This document shows, one piece after another, positions 26,114 through 35,384 of a stretch of DNA of 64,000 bases. The notes beneath the pieces were generated by a model. The model was not told the DNA's origin and did not search any database. It was given only the letters and a program-made list of their open reading frames with translations. Each line of letters begins with the position of its first letter. The stretch's first letter is position 1. This DNA comes from Saprospira grandis str. Lewin (lineage in GTDB: Bacteria; Bacteroidota; Bacteroidia; Chitinophagales; Saprospiraceae). The translations under genes and the position numbers were made by a program. The stretch covers positions 3,844,501 to 3,908,500 of the forward strand of contig NC_016940.1 in assembly GCF_000250635.1 (NCBI RefSeq), written 5' to 3'.

Positions 26114-26159
26114 TAGGCTCAGGTAGCGTACTACAAAATGTATTGTTAACCTGAGCCTA
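26114..26159. terminator. Inverted repeat between convergent genes, possible terminator
   Basis: TAGGCTCAGGT (26114-26124) and ACCTGAGCCTA (26149-26159), a perfect 11-base stem with a 24-base loop. There is no T-run, so the terminator call is weak; position between convergent genes is the main argument. Confidence 0.4.
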
Positions 26160-26196
26160 GCTAATGATTAAACTTAGACGATTTCTCCCCTTATCC

Positions 26197-27177
26197 TTAC
26201 TTTTTGCGCTCCGTGACAAAACGGACCAAACCTTCTAGAGCGTCTCTCGCCTCCGATGCGGGAAACGCTCTTATTAATGCTATAGCCTCCTCCTGATAGT
26301 CATACATTTTCTGACGAGTATAGGCTATGCCCGGACTTTGCAAGACAAAATCCGTTACTTCCTGTATTTTTTTGGGGTTGGTGTTTTCATTCTTGATGAT
26401 ATTGACCATGTAATTTCTGGTCTTTTTATCGGTCGTATTCAAGGCGTGAATCAAGGGCAAGGTCATCTTTTTCTCCTGAATATCATTGCCCTGCGGCTTG
26501 CCCGCATCGCCATCGCCAAAATCAAATAAATCATCGCGAATCTGAAAGGCGATCCCAATTTTTTCCCCCAGCAAATGCATGCGCTCCACCTCTTCTTCCG
26601 TAGCGCCCACAGAAGCCGCCCCCAAAGCACAGGCCGCGGCAATCAAAGAAGCCGTTTTCTTGCGGATAATCTCATAATAGACCTCCTCTTTGATGTCTAA
26701 ACGACGTGCTTTTTCAATCTGCAAAAGCTCGCCCTCACTCATTTCCTTAATGGCATTGGAGCTGATTTGTAGCAAATTATAAGCTTCATTTTTCAAAGAA
26801 AGCAAAAGCCCCTTGGCCAACATATAATCGCCAATCAACACCGCCACTTTATTGCCCCAAAGTGCATTGAGCGAGAAAAATCCACGGCGCTGCATAGAAT
26901 CATCCACCACATCATCATGGATCAAAGAGGCCGTATGCAACATCTCAATCAAAGAGGCGGCATGATAACTCATCTCCCCAATTTCGCCGCAAATTTTGGC
27001 CGATAGGAAAATAAATAAAGGCCGCACCTGCTTGCCCTTTCGCTTGACCACAAAACGCATAATGGTATCCAATAAAGAAACCTGCGAACGCAATTCCTCC
27101 TCAAATACCCCCTCAAAGGTCTTTAGCTCTTCGGCAATTGGGGCTTTTATCTGGTTCAAACTCATCAAGGTCTTCAT
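26197..27177 (-). CDS. Polyprenyl diphosphate synthase
   Basis: 326 residues, trans-prenyltransferase that lengthens isoprenoid chains with isopentenyl diphosphate. First Asp-rich motif DDVVDD (within LIHDDVVDDSMQRRG), second RDDLFDF, plus GKQVRPLFIF and KKTASLIAAACALGA. Length and motifs fit synthases of the menaquinone side chain, in keeping with mqnA/mqnE in this window; chain length cannot be read. The ATG at 27177 is used; MSLNQIKAP at 27165 is a possible later start. Confidence 0.93.
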   Translation of the reverse strand: MKTLMSLNQIKAPIAEELKTFEGVFEEELRSQVSLLDTIMRFVVKRKGKQVRPLFIFLSAKICGEIGEMSYHAASLIEMLHTASLIHDDVVDDSMQRRGFFSLNALWGNKVAVLIGDYMLAKGLLLSLKNEAYNLLQISSNAIKEMSEGELLQIEKARRLDIKEEVYYEIIRKKTASLIAAACALGAASVGATEEEVERMHLLGEKIGIAFQIRDDLFDFGDGDAGKPQGNDIQEKKMTLPLIHALNTTDKKTRNYMVNIIKNENTNPKKIQEVTDFVLQSPGIAYTRQKMYDYQEEAIALIRAFPASEARDALEGLVRFVTERKK

Positions 27178-27344
27178 GGGCTGCTATATAGTGTATACAA
27201 TATTGTTTTTATAAGAACAAGAAGCAGCCTAAAAAGATGAGCCGGCCCCTTATTTTTTGCAAAAATACAAAGAACTTCAAGCAAGAGGAACAGCTTTCTA
27301 TGAAAATGCCCAACTTCAGTAAGATTTCATTATTTTTAGTTAAG

Positions 27345-27480
27345 TTTTGGGGCTGCCCCGGCTTTCAGCCGGGTCGGGCTGTGCCAGGGCTCGCAGGTCT
27401 GCTCGGCCCTTCAGCGCTGCGCGCTTCGGTCTGGCCTGCGGCCACCCTTATCCATCCCTCAGCCGTTGCAGGCCAAGGCC
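27345..27480 (+). repeat. GC-rich mosaic repeat, subtype B, forward
   Basis: TTTTGGGGCTGCCCCGGC, hairpin GGCTTTCAGCC, GGGTCGGGCTGTGCCAGGG, CTCGCAGGTCTGCTCGGCCC, hairpin AGCGCTGCGCGCT, GGTCTGGCCTGCGGCC, ending CCATCCCTCAGCC. Confidence 0.85.
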
Positions 27481-27537
27481 TGCCTGGGCCGATTTCCTCA
27501 CTTCAAAATTATCCAATTACTTAAGAACAAATAGAAT

Positions 27538-28380
27538 ATGATAGAGAAGAAAACGGCTTGGATTCCAGCCGCCGCTGGCCGCCAATTGGCCCTAGATATT
27601 AGTTTTCCGAGCGGCAGGGCACCCGAAGCAGGCTGGCCGCTGCTCATTTTTGCCCATGGCTTTAAGGGATTTAAGGATTGGGGGCATTGGAACGCCCTAG
27701 CCGAGGCCTTTGCGCAGGCGGGTTATGCTTTTCTCAAATTTAATTTTTCGCATAATGGCTTAGGTCCAAATCTAATTGATTTTGAAGACCTTGATGCCTT
27801 TGGCCAAAACAATTATAGCAAAGAATGCTTTGATTTTGAGGCGGTCCTCGATTTTGTCCAAAAAAGTGATTGGCCCATCCAAAAGACGGCTCCCGTGCTC
27901 ATTGGCCATAGCCGAGGCGGACCCATTGCGGCCCTAACGGCCCTAAAAAGAGGGGCCAAAGCGCTCATTAGTTGGGCCAGCGTACATGAACTAGATTATG
28001 CCTGGCAAGATCAAGCCTTTTTGGCCCATTGGAAAAAAGAAGGACGGCAGTTTATCCGAAATGGACGAACCAAGCAAAATATGCCCCTCGATTATCAACT
28101 TTATGAAGACTTTAAGGCCCATGAAGCGGCCTTTCGCCTTGGACCAAAATTAGCCGACTTATCTTGTCCCCACTTAATTGTACATGGCAGCCAAGACCCA
28201 GCCGTTTCTCTCACTTCGGCCCATTATTTAGATGAGCATTCTCCTAAAGCGGAATTACAGATTATTGAAGGGGCGGACCATGTTTTTGGCGGTCGCCACC
28301 CTTTTGCAGCAGGAGCCGAGCTGCCCCCGCATAGCCAAAAATTACTGCAGCTTTGCCTCGACTTTTTGGCCAAGCTTTAG
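27538..28380 (+). CDS. Alpha/beta-hydrolase (dienelactone-hydrolase-like)
   Basis: 280 residues. Oxyanion region IFAHGFKGFKDWG, nucleophile elbow GHSRGG (Ser about 123), acid in HGSQDPAVSL, and base His in GADHVFGGRHP. These fit the BAAT/dienelactone-hydrolase-type peptidase/esterase group. Cytoplasmic, no signal peptide. Substrate unknown. Single gene between two mosaic repeats. Confidence 0.85.
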   Translation: MIEKKTAWIPAAAGRQLALDISFPSGRAPEAGWPLLIFAHGFKGFKDWGHWNALAEAFAQAGYAFLKFNFSHNGLGPNLIDFEDLDAFGQNNYSKECFDFEAVLDFVQKSDWPIQKTAPVLIGHSRGGPIAALTALKRGAKALISWASVHELDYAWQDQAFLAHWKKEGRQFIRNGRTKQNMPLDYQLYEDFKAHEAAFRLGPKLADLSCPHLIVHGSQDPAVSLTSAHYLDEHSPKAELQIIEGADHVFGGRHPFAAGAELPPHSQKLLQLCLDFLAKL

Positions 28381-28385
28381 GGAAA

Positions 28386-28526
28386 AGGGCGCAAAGCGCC
28401 CGCAGGCTGAGCTGCCCGGCAGGGTGGCCGTCAGGCCAGACCAAAGCCCGTAGGGCTGCAGGGCCGAGCAGACCTGCGAGCCCTAAAGGGGAGCGACCCG
28501 ACCGTAGGGAGGGGCAGCCCCAAAAA
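28386..28526 (-). repeat. GC-rich mosaic repeat, subtype B, reverse
   Basis: Begins GGGCGCAAAGCGCCC six bases after the hydrolase stop, then GCAGGCTGAGCTGCC, GTGGCCGTCAGGCC, CAGACC, hairpin AAGCCCGTAGGGCT, GGGCCGAGCAGACCTGCGAG, and the end GGGCAGCCCCAAAAAA. Confidence 0.85.
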
Positions 28527-28573
28527 ACAGCAGAAAGTCATTCAGGAAAAGGCCCCGATTAAAACCAGCGATC

Positions 28574-29563
28574 ATGAAAATACTCACCCTTTTTTTGCTG
28601 CTTCTGAGCAGTTCTATCATGGCCCAAACTTGGCCAAAAGCCTTTAATAATAGCCGTTGGAAGTTTAGTTATGCCTGCGAGGCCGAAAGTCAGGATGTGC
28701 TTTTTCGGGCCGAGGAGGAATATCAGCATTTTGTCTGGTTTAAGTATGATGAAACGGTGCAAACCTACCTCAATGGGGCTTTGACTAAGGATCGTTGGCG
28801 CTTGGCGGCTCCTTTTGACAAACTCTATTATAATTTTGCGCAGGTCGAGCATTGGAAAGTGGCCAATTATAATGCGCAACATTTGGTTTTGGAGTTTGAG
28901 TTGAATGGGGGAGAGGGCCGTTATCAGTATCATTTTATACGAACGACGGAGGCTGAAACGCCCTTTTTTCGCTATGATTTGGGCCAATATCCAGAGGCGG
29001 TTGTCGAGCGGACGATTATGGGCAGCGATCCGCATCCTTATCGCTACCTCAAGGATGAGCCCGGCAAGCGGCGGATTCCAAAAACGGGCAAAAAGGGCCA
29101 AATTCGTCCAGATTCTCCTTTGGATACCACCCCAAAATTTGAAATTGAACTGGTGGGCGGCGGATTTTATGGTCCACCCGATTTTGTGCGCAAAAACCAA
29201 TTGACAATCAACTCAGAGGGCTTGGTAAAACGCAAATTGCAAAACGAACAGCAGGGCTTGCGGGTCTGGGAATCGCAGATTTCTCCGGCAGAACTCGAGC
29301 AATTGGTTGCGTATATAGAAAAAAAAGGTTTTTTTGAGTGGGAACAAATTTACCCCTGCCAAACGGCCAATTGTATGGACCGCCTCAAGGAAACGCCTAG
29401 GCCGGTGACCCTCAGTTTGGCCATTAGCAGAGGGCATAAGGGCCGCAAAATTGTGATGCTGCCCATTTATGCCGGCCCCGATGCCAAACAACAATATTTG
29501 AGCTATCCCAAAGCTTTGGACGATATTGTTCGCTTGCTCGAAAAAGTGGCCGTAGAAGAATAA
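28574..29563 (+). CDS. Hypothetical secreted protein
   Basis: 329 residues with a signal peptide ending SSSIMAQ (about residue 18). The first half has alternating aromatic strands (WKFSYACEAESQDVLFRAEEEYQHFVWF, YQYHFIRTTE); the second half contains ELEQLVAYIEKKGFFEWEQIYPC and a Cys pair CQTANC. No family recognised. It lies 19 bases before hmgA and may share its transcript. Confidence 0.72.
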   Translation: MKILTLFLLLLSSSIMAQTWPKAFNNSRWKFSYACEAESQDVLFRAEEEYQHFVWFKYDETVQTYLNGALTKDRWRLAAPFDKLYYNFAQVEHWKVANYNAQHLVLEFELNGGEGRYQYHFIRTTEAETPFFRYDLGQYPEAVVERTIMGSDPHPYRYLKDEPGKRRIPKTGKKGQIRPDSPLDTTPKFEIELVGGGFYGPPDFVRKNQLTINSEGLVKRKLQNEQQGLRVWESQISPAELEQLVAYIEKKGFFEWEQIYPCQTANCMDRLKETPRPVTLSLAISRGHKGRKIVMLPIYAGPDAKQQYLSYPKALDDIVRLLEKVAVEE

Positions 29564-29582
29564 ACGGATAAAAATCTCAACT

Positions 29583-30743
29583 ATGCATTATTACCAACTC
29601 GGAAAAATTCCGCCCAAGCGCCATACTCAATTTCGCAAAGAGGACGGCAGTTTGTACCAAGAAGAACTCTTTTCTACCGAGGGTTTTTCAGATATTTACT
29701 CTAATATTTACCACCTTTATCCGCCCACTCAAATTAAGCAGTTGGGCGAGCCTTATTCGGTGGCCCCAAAACTAAAGAAGGATAATCAGCTCAAGCCCCG
29801 CTGTTTGATGGGCTTTGAGGTGCAGCCTGAGGCCGATTATTTGAAAAGCCGCAAGGTGATTTTGGCCAATGATGATTGTAAGGTGATTTTGGCCGCCCCC
29901 CAACAGTCCCTAACCGATTACTTTTTTAAGAATGCCGATGCCGACGAAATGATTTTTGTGCATGAGGGCAAGGGCGTACTCAAAACCCTTTATGGACAAA
30001 TTCCCTTTGGCTATGGCGACTATCTGATTATTCCGCGTGGAACGACTTATCAGATTGATTTTGAGGAGGAAAATAACCGCTTGCTGATCGTCGAATCTTA
30101 TTCGCCTATTCGCACCCCCAAACGCTACCGCAATGAGTTTGGCCAACTAGCCGAGCATGCGCCTTTCTGCGAGCGAGATATTCGCAAGCCGCAAGATTTG
30201 CAAACCCATGATGAGCAGGGCGAATTCAAGTTTTTTATCAAAAAACAGGACATTATTTATCCCTACACCTACCTCAATCATCCTTTTGATGCCGTGGGTT
30301 GGGACGGATATTGCTATCCCTACGCCTTTTCGATTCACGATTTTGAGCCCATCACGGGCCGCATTCATCAGCCGCCTCCCGTGCACCAAACCTTTGGCAG
30401 CCGCGGTTTTGTGATCTGCTCTTTTGTGCCTCGTTTGTTCGATTATCATCCGCAGGCAATTCCCGCTCCCTACAACCACAGCAATATTGATAGCGATGAG
30501 TTGCTTTATTATGTGGATGGCGATTTTATGAGCCGTAAACATGTCGAAAGAGGGATGATTAGTTTGCATCCGGCGGGCATTCCCCACGGTCCACATCCGG
30601 GCACTATCGAAAAGAGTATTGGGGCCAAAGAAACCCTAGAATTAGCGGTAATGGTGGATACTTTCCGCCCACTTTATATGACAGAAGAAGCCTTTGCCAT
30701 TGAGCAGGGCGATTATTACAAAAGTTGGTTAACGGAGGATTAG
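29583..30743 (+). CDS. hmgA: Homogentisate 1,2-dioxygenase
   Basis: 386 residues. Opens the aromatic ring of homogentisate to maleylacetoacetate in tyrosine breakdown. The iron-ligand region reads PAPYNHSNIDSDELLYYVDGDF (His and Glu) with the later PAGIPHGPHPG; VGWDGYCYPYAFSIHDFEPITGRIHQPPPVHQTF is the strongly conserved centre. No other tyrosine-degradation gene is adjacent. The stop TAG directly meets the outer end GGGGCC of the next repeat. Confidence 0.95.
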   Translation: MHYYQLGKIPPKRHTQFRKEDGSLYQEELFSTEGFSDIYSNIYHLYPPTQIKQLGEPYSVAPKLKKDNQLKPRCLMGFEVQPEADYLKSRKVILANDDCKVILAAPQQSLTDYFFKNADADEMIFVHEGKGVLKTLYGQIPFGYGDYLIIPRGTTYQIDFEEENNRLLIVESYSPIRTPKRYRNEFGQLAEHAPFCERDIRKPQDLQTHDEQGEFKFFIKKQDIIYPYTYLNHPFDAVGWDGYCYPYAFSIHDFEPITGRIHQPPPVHQTFGSRGFVICSFVPRLFDYHPQAIPAPYNHSNIDSDELLYYVDGDFMSRKHVERGMISLHPAGIPHGPHPGTIEKSIGAKETLELAVMVDTFRPLYMTEEAFAIEQGDYYKSWLTED

Positions 30744-30887
30744 GGGCCTCCGCCTCGCTACGCTCGTCGGCGCTACGTTTCGCAGCTCGCTATTCGCTCG
30801 GCCCTGCGGCCTGACGGCCTTGGTCTGCGGCTTCGCCGCACTGCTACACATCGCTAGGCCAGCGGGCTTCGCCCGCTTCTAGGTCCA
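30743..30887 (+). repeat. GC-rich mosaic repeat, subtype A, forward
   Basis: Its GGGGCCTCCGCC begins at the stop codon of hmgA (TAGGGGCC). Then CTCGCTACGCTCGTCGGCG, CAGCTCGCTATTCGCTCGG, hairpin GCGGCCTGACGGCC, GGTCTGCGGCTTCGCCGC, CATCGCTAGGCC and a final GCGGGCTTCGCCCGC hairpin. Confidence 0.85.
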
Positions 30888-30907
30888 AAATTGCTAAACA
30901 AATAACT

Positions 30908-32107
30908 ATGGTTCCAGAAAGTCAACAACTGGGTTTATTTGACCTGATGCAGCATTTGCGGCGTTTGGTCAGCCTAAACTTGCCTCAACCGCTTTGGTTG
31001 CGGGCCGAGATCGCTCAATTGAAAAAGAATCGTTCGATTTACTACCTCAATCTGATTGAGCAGGAAGAGCAGCGCCCAAAAGCCAAGGCCAAAGCCCTGC
31101 TATATGCCAGCAGTCGGCATCGGATTAGCAAAAAGCTAGGCGATACCTTTTGGAGCATCATGCGAGAGGGCCAGGAGGTTCTTATTAAGGTTCAAGCTCA
31201 TTTTAGTGAGCAATATGGCTTTAGTTTAGAAATTTTGGACCTAGATGCTTCTTTTAGCATTGGCCAATTGGAGTTGGGCCGGCTCAACAACCTCAAGCGC
31301 TTAGAACAAGAGCATTTAATTGAGTTAAACAAGGGCTTGGAGCTGCCTCATTTGCCACAGCGAATTGCCATTATTTCTTCTAAGGAGGCGGCGGGTTTGC
31401 AAGACTTTTTGGAACAGCTGAATGCCAATAGTCAGCGTTATGCTTTTCGGACCGAATTATTTCAGGCGGCCATGCAGGGTCAGCAAATGCAAAAGGAAAT
31501 TCGGGAACAGATTCGAGAAATTGAGGAACAAGAAGACCGTTTTGATTGCGTAGTCCTCATCCGTGGAGGAGGGGCCAAACTGGACCTCTATGGCTTCAAC
31601 GACTATGAGCTTTGTCGAGATTTGGCGCAGTGCAGCCTGCCCGTGCTCACGGGAATTGGTCATGACATTGACGAGAGTTTAGCCGATTTGGTGGCCCATA
31701 CGGCCTTAAAAACCCCTACGGCAGTTGCCGACTTTTTGGTCCATCAATTATTTTTGGCCGAGCAGCAACTGGCCCTTTTACAGCAAGAACTGCGAGCTAG
31801 CGTACAAGGGCATATCCGTCGAGAGGAACTGCGTTTAGAGCAATTGCACAGCCGTTTGCGTTTGAGTAGCCAAGAGCGCTTGCGTTTGGCCCAAAAGCAA
31901 CTAGAGCATTTTGATAAGCAGTTGGAGCTCTTATCTCCAGACAAAGCTTGGAAACGCGGTTTTGCCCAATTGAGCAATGAAGAGGGCCAAATTATTCATA
32001 GCTGGACCGATTTGCAGGATGGGCAGCGATTGCGCCTAGCCCTAAAAGACGGCAGCAAATGGATTCGCATCAATATAGAAGCAATAGAAGATGAAACTGA
32101 AGGATAG
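30908..32107 (+). CDS. xseA: Exodeoxyribonuclease VII large subunit
   Basis: 399 residues. N-terminal OB fold (LWLRAEIAQLKKNRSIYYLNLIE), then the nuclease core with IAIISSKEAAGLQDFL, VVLIRGGGAKLDLYGFNDYELCRDLAQCSLPVLTGIGHDIDESLADLVAHTALKTPTAVADFL, and a C-terminal coiled coil. With the small XseB subunit it degrades single-stranded DNA. No xseB gene lies next to it; the following ORF is an SDR that overlaps by 17 bases. Slightly shorter than the E. coli protein. Confidence 0.94.
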   Translation: MVPESQQLGLFDLMQHLRRLVSLNLPQPLWLRAEIAQLKKNRSIYYLNLIEQEEQRPKAKAKALLYASSRHRISKKLGDTFWSIMREGQEVLIKVQAHFSEQYGFSLEILDLDASFSIGQLELGRLNNLKRLEQEHLIELNKGLELPHLPQRIAIISSKEAAGLQDFLEQLNANSQRYAFRTELFQAAMQGQQMQKEIREQIREIEEQEDRFDCVVLIRGGGAKLDLYGFNDYELCRDLAQCSLPVLTGIGHDIDESLADLVAHTALKTPTAVADFLVHQLFLAEQQLALLQQELRASVQGHIRREELRLEQLHSRLRLSSQERLRLAQKQLEHFDKQLELLSPDKAWKRGFAQLSNEEGQIIHSWTDLQDGQRLRLALKDGSKWIRINIEAIEDETEG

Positions 32108-32957
32108 TATTGCCTTGGTCACTGGGGCCAGTTCGGGCATTGGATATGCGGCGGCCATGGCCTTGGCCAAAGAAGGGGCGCATTTGGTCCTCCTTTGCCG
32201 AAATCCAGAAAAGGGAGAGGCGGCTATGCGGGCTATTGCCCAGGCTAGTCAAAACCCCAAAATTGACCTCTTATTGGCTGATTTATCTGACCAAGAATCG
32301 ATTCGGAAAGTTGGCCAATATGCTAGAGAAAGTTATCCCAAACTAGACATCTTGATTAACAATGCGGGGGCTATTTTTCCTAAGCGCCGATTGAGTTTAG
32401 ATGGCCTTGAGCAGCATATTGCGCTCAACCATATGGGCTATTTTCTGCTCACGCATCAGCTAATGGCTTTGCTTCGAGCTGGAGAGCGCAAGCAAATATT
32501 AAATCTTTCTTCTTCGGCCCACAAACTGGTTCGAAAGTTAGAGCTAGACAATTTGCAGGGAGAAAAGCGCTTTGGTCGTTTTTATCAGTATGGCTTGAGC
32601 AAGTTATTCAATCTTTATTTTACGCAGCAATTGGCCCAGCGTTTTGGTCCAGATGGTTTTGGCGTCAATGCCTTACATCCGGGAGTTGTGAATACTAATT
32701 TTTCGCAAGAGGGAAAAGGCTTTACGGCCTTTTTGTATCGTCATTTGGGGCGTTTTATGCGGCAGCCGGAGCAGGTTGGCCAGCAAATCCTCCAATTACT
32801 AACTGCTGATGAATACTTGCTCATTGAGGGGCAATATTTTACGCCAAAGGGAGTGGAGCAGCCTTCTGTCTTGGCGCAGGATCGGGCTTTGGCCGAACAA
32901 ATTTGGGAGCGTTCTATGGATTGGGGCAAAATAGAGGAATATGGGATTTTGGACTAA
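32091..32957 (+). CDS. Short-chain dehydrogenase/reductase
   Basis: 288 residues. NAD(P)-binding TGASSGIG (11-18), LLADLSD, NNAG (about 90-93), catalytic Ser in ILNLSSSAHK, YxxxK as YGLSK, and LHPGVVNTNF. The pattern is that of retinol-dehydrogenase-like SDRs (RDH12/WWOX type). Substrate unknown. Overlaps xseA at its start and the next membrane gene at its end, so translation is likely coupled. Confidence 0.9.
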   Translation: MKLKDSIALVTGASSGIGYAAAMALAKEGAHLVLLCRNPEKGEAAMRAIAQASQNPKIDLLLADLSDQESIRKVGQYARESYPKLDILINNAGAIFPKRRLSLDGLEQHIALNHMGYFLLTHQLMALLRAGERKQILNLSSSAHKLVRKLELDNLQGEKRFGRFYQYGLSKLFNLYFTQQLAQRFGPDGFGVNALHPGVVNTNFSQEGKGFTAFLYRHLGRFMRQPEQVGQQILQLLTADEYLLIEGQYFTPKGVEQPSVLAQDRALAEQIWERSMDWGKIEEYGILD

Positions 32958-33456
32958 GGGCAGCTTATTGGTTTTGGGCTTGGGGCATTCGGCCTTTTTG
33001 GGGGCCATGATTGGAGAAGAGGCCTTTTTTTTGTGGCCTATTTGGATCTTGTTAGTCTTGGCTTATTACCTCAGTCATCATCGGGTACTGGAGTTGGGCC
33101 GTTTAGATTGGGCTGATAGTTTGGCGATTATAGTTGGGGCCTTGGGGGCCTTGGCCTTACAGCAAGAGTTGGGTGTGTCTGTGGTGATGGCCTCTGCTTT
33201 AGTGGGCTGTTTAGGCGCTATGCTCGATCATTTTTTTCGGCAAAAATGGGCCGTAGCGCTTTATTGCGGCAGCTTTTTGGGCATGAGTCAACTGCCACTT
33301 TCTTGGCCCTATTTGAGTATGCTTGCCGCCGCTAGCTTTACTGCTTTATTGTATGGTTTTTCGGCCCCATATTTCAAGGGAGTGGGCGGCAAATTGGGGA
33401 GTTTGGCCTTTTTAGGCGTATTATTGATGCAGTTAGTAGGCTTTTTATTGGGCTAG
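32941..33456 (+). CDS. Hypothetical membrane protein
   Basis: 171 residues, about five hydrophobic segments (LLVLGLGHSAFLGAMI, LWPIWILLVLAYYL, LAIIVGALGALAL, VVMASALVGCLGAML, LAFLGVLLMQLVGFLLG). Its ATG overlaps the SDR coding end by 17 bases. No family recognised. Confidence 0.68.
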   Translation: MGFWTKGSLLVLGLGHSAFLGAMIGEEAFFLWPIWILLVLAYYLSHHRVLELGRLDWADSLAIIVGALGALALQQELGVSVVMASALVGCLGAMLDHFFRQKWAVALYCGSFLGMSQLPLSWPYLSMLAAASFTALLYGFSAPYFKGVGGKLGSLAFLGVLLMQLVGFLLG

Positions 33457-33512
33457 GGAGGTTTGGGGGGGTAAGGGCACTCTTCAGGGATAAGAATAGA
33501 TTATAAATCGTT

Positions 33513-33851
33513 ATGAATATGGTTAAAAGGTTTGTAGTATATGTTTTGGTAGTGGCTTTATATGTGTTTCTACTTTTAATATCTTTGTATACTTTAGCAA
33601 AGTATGAATGGCATTATGCTATGAATGAAGCTGTTGACAAAGGAGAGTTTTACGCCATAGAGTCATTTAATAATAGTGAATACTTTAGTTATCTGCTGTA
33701 TAAATATTTTTTAAATTTTCCTTTGAGTATATTTAACTGGTTTTTTAGCTCAACATTATACCTCACTGCTTATTTGACCATACCTAATGCAATAGTAGTC
33801 GCATGGTTTATTAACACTCTTATGCAGAAGAAAAAGAAAAAATATAGCTAA
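33513..33851 (+). CDS. Hypothetical membrane protein (AT-rich island)
   Basis: 112 residues, two transmembrane segments (about 7-26 VVYVLVVALYVFLLLISLYTL; about 75-100) and a lysine-rich end. Base and codon use are clearly more AT-rich than xseA, SDR or hmgA upstream. First of a run of AT-rich ORFans up to 37813. No family recognised. Confidence 0.6.
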   Translation: MNMVKRFVVYVLVVALYVFLLLISLYTLAKYEWHYAMNEAVDKGEFYAIESFNNSEYFSYLLYKYFLNFPLSIFNWFFSSTLYLTAYLTIPNAIVVAWFINTLMQKKKKKYS

Positions 33852-33912
33852 GCAGGTTTCGGTTCATTGTAGCTTTTCTTATGTGTAAGCGCTAAATTAT
33901 TTTTTAGTTATT

Positions 33913-34012
33913 TGGGGGCTTCCCGCCTTCGGCGGGCGGTTACTCCCTTCGGTCGTCGAAGACGCCCTAAAGGGCTTGTTGTGGCCAGTCGCTTCGCTCC
34001 TTCTAGGCGCAG
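33913..34012 (+). repeat. Truncated GC-rich mosaic repeat, subtype A
   Basis: TTTGGGGGCTTCCCGCC, CTTCGGCGGG, GGTTACTCCCTTCGGTCG, hairpin GCCCTAAAGGGC, GTTGTGGCC and TCGCTTCGCTCC. The usual core with CTCGGCCC and the GGTCTG hairpin is missing. Confidence 0.7.
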
Positions 34013-34094
34013 GTAGTTATGGGCTTAAATAGTAAATCCAAGGCAGGAGACTTCATTGATAACAATAAAAAACAAGTAAGAAATAGACTGAAAC

Positions 34095-35141
34095 ATGCAC
34101 ATTAAAAAAATTACACTCATTCTCTTTATGATTATAAGTTGGGGAGAAATGAGCGCACAATATGCAGGCCATGGTTGGTTGTGGATAGAGGAAAAAAAGA
34201 TTGATTACAGTCTTCTAAAAGATGAGGAATATTATGGGATAAAACTGATGACGGAACCTGAGAATTTATCTACTTTATTTGAAGAAAGTCCAAATGTAAG
34301 GATCGTAGTTGTAGACTATAGGAAAAGTCATCTGCCCAATGTTATTTGTGATTTAGCAAAGCTAGATACTGTTTGGATAGGAGAAATGTCTTACGCCAGT
34401 TGGAGGTATAGGACCGTCTTGCCTCAATGTATTTGTAGCTTAAAGATTAGTAGATTAGAAATAAGAGGTAGGGTGGAAAATCATGAGCTTTTAGAGGAAT
34501 GGTTGAAAACCAATGAAGAATTAACAAATCTTGCATTAGAGGCTCCTATATCATTGGAAACTTTTAAAACGGTAGTGAGAGGAAAAAAAATTAAAAGACT
34601 TACTGTTCCTGTAAATGATGGAGATATAATAGATACAAAGTATTTTTCAGCGTCTCTCAAATCTTTATCTTTGTTTCATACCAAGAGAAATAAAGTTTGT
34701 CCCAAGGAAAAACAAATTAAATTACTAGGTAGTCACTTAAGTGATAGTTTAACTACCTTATTAGGTGACTTTGATATTGCAGATACTGCAACTATGAATA
34801 TTCTCATAAATAGTCCAAGACTAAATTTTTTAGGTTTGGGGTGGAATGAGAACTTGCCAAAGAGCTTTGCTTTAATGAAACATTTAAAATGTTTACATAT
34901 AAAGGAATTGTGCATTAATGAACGCAATGTAAATATTTTGAGTGAATTAGATTCTTTAGAGGAGATTTATTGGGATGTAAAGTCCCTAAGGGAAGTTAAG
35001 GCAGCTGTAGAAATTTTGAAAAAATTAAGTCATGTGAAAACTATTACCTTTTTTTCAAGAAGGCATAAATTCTATTATTCGAGAATAAAAATAGAGGGCT
35101 TACCCAATGTTTCTTTTGTTTCTTTCTCTATAAGAGGGTAA
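34095..35141 (+). CDS. Hypothetical secreted leucine-rich-repeat-like protein
   Basis: 348 residues with a signal peptide (MHIKKITLILFMIISWGEMSAQ). Repeated segments of the form L..L.L......L......L.N.I (NVRIVVVDYRKSHLPNVICDLAKLDTVWI, SLKISRLEIRG, KIKRLTVP, RLNFLGLGWNENLPKSF, HLKCLHIKELCI) suggest an irregular leucine-rich repeat solenoid. AT-rich codon use, unlike neighbours outside the island. Function unknown; surface or periplasmic binding is plausible. Confidence 0.65.
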   Translation: MHIKKITLILFMIISWGEMSAQYAGHGWLWIEEKKIDYSLLKDEEYYGIKLMTEPENLSTLFEESPNVRIVVVDYRKSHLPNVICDLAKLDTVWIGEMSYASWRYRTVLPQCICSLKISRLEIRGRVENHELLEEWLKTNEELTNLALEAPISLETFKTVVRGKKIKRLTVPVNDGDIIDTKYFSASLKSLSLFHTKRNKVCPKEKQIKLLGSHLSDSLTTLLGDFDIADTATMNILINSPRLNFLGLGWNENLPKSFALMKHLKCLHIKELCINERNVNILSELDSLEEIYWDVKSLREVKAAVEILKKLSHVKTITFFSRRHKFYYSRIKIEGLPNVSFVSFSIRG

Positions 35142-35188
35142 ATAGCTGCTTATCCGTACTAGTCGTCCCATCTATATTGATTTGTAGT

Positions 35189-35343
35189 TTGGGGCCTCCC
35201 GCCTTCGGCGGGCGCTACGTTCGGCAGCTCGCTGTTACTTGCTTCGCTGCGTCGGCTCCCGTTGGTCGGGTCGCTCGGCCCTGCGCGGGCTGCGCCCGCT
35301 TGGTCTGGCCTTCGGCCACCCCTGCACATCGCTAGGCCGCTCA
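35189..35343 (+). repeat. GC-rich mosaic repeat, subtype A, forward
   Basis: TTTGGGGCCTCCCGCC, CTTCGGCGGG, GGCAGCTCGCTG, then an insert (TTACTTGCTTCGCTGCGTCG, GCTCCCGTTGGTCGGGTC) splitting the core before GCTCGGCCC, hairpin GCGGGCTGCGCCCGC, GGTCTGGCCTTCGGCC, CATCGCTAGGCC. The same insert occurs at 44300-44355. Confidence 0.82.
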
Positions 35344-35384
35344 ACTGTCTTTTTCTTTGGGCTGTTTTCTTCGGCGGCTGGGCA

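Noticed and set aside
27345-27480. Mosaic repeats as intrinsic terminators
   Set aside because: In all copies the T-run lies before the outer stem on one strand and appears as an A-run after it on the other, the wrong order for an intrinsic terminator. True terminators with T after the stem are found separately at 14806, 42114, 50592 and others.
30908-32107. xseB hidden after xseA
   Set aside because: The overlapping downstream gene is an SDR; no 60-80 residue helical XseB-like frame was found near it.
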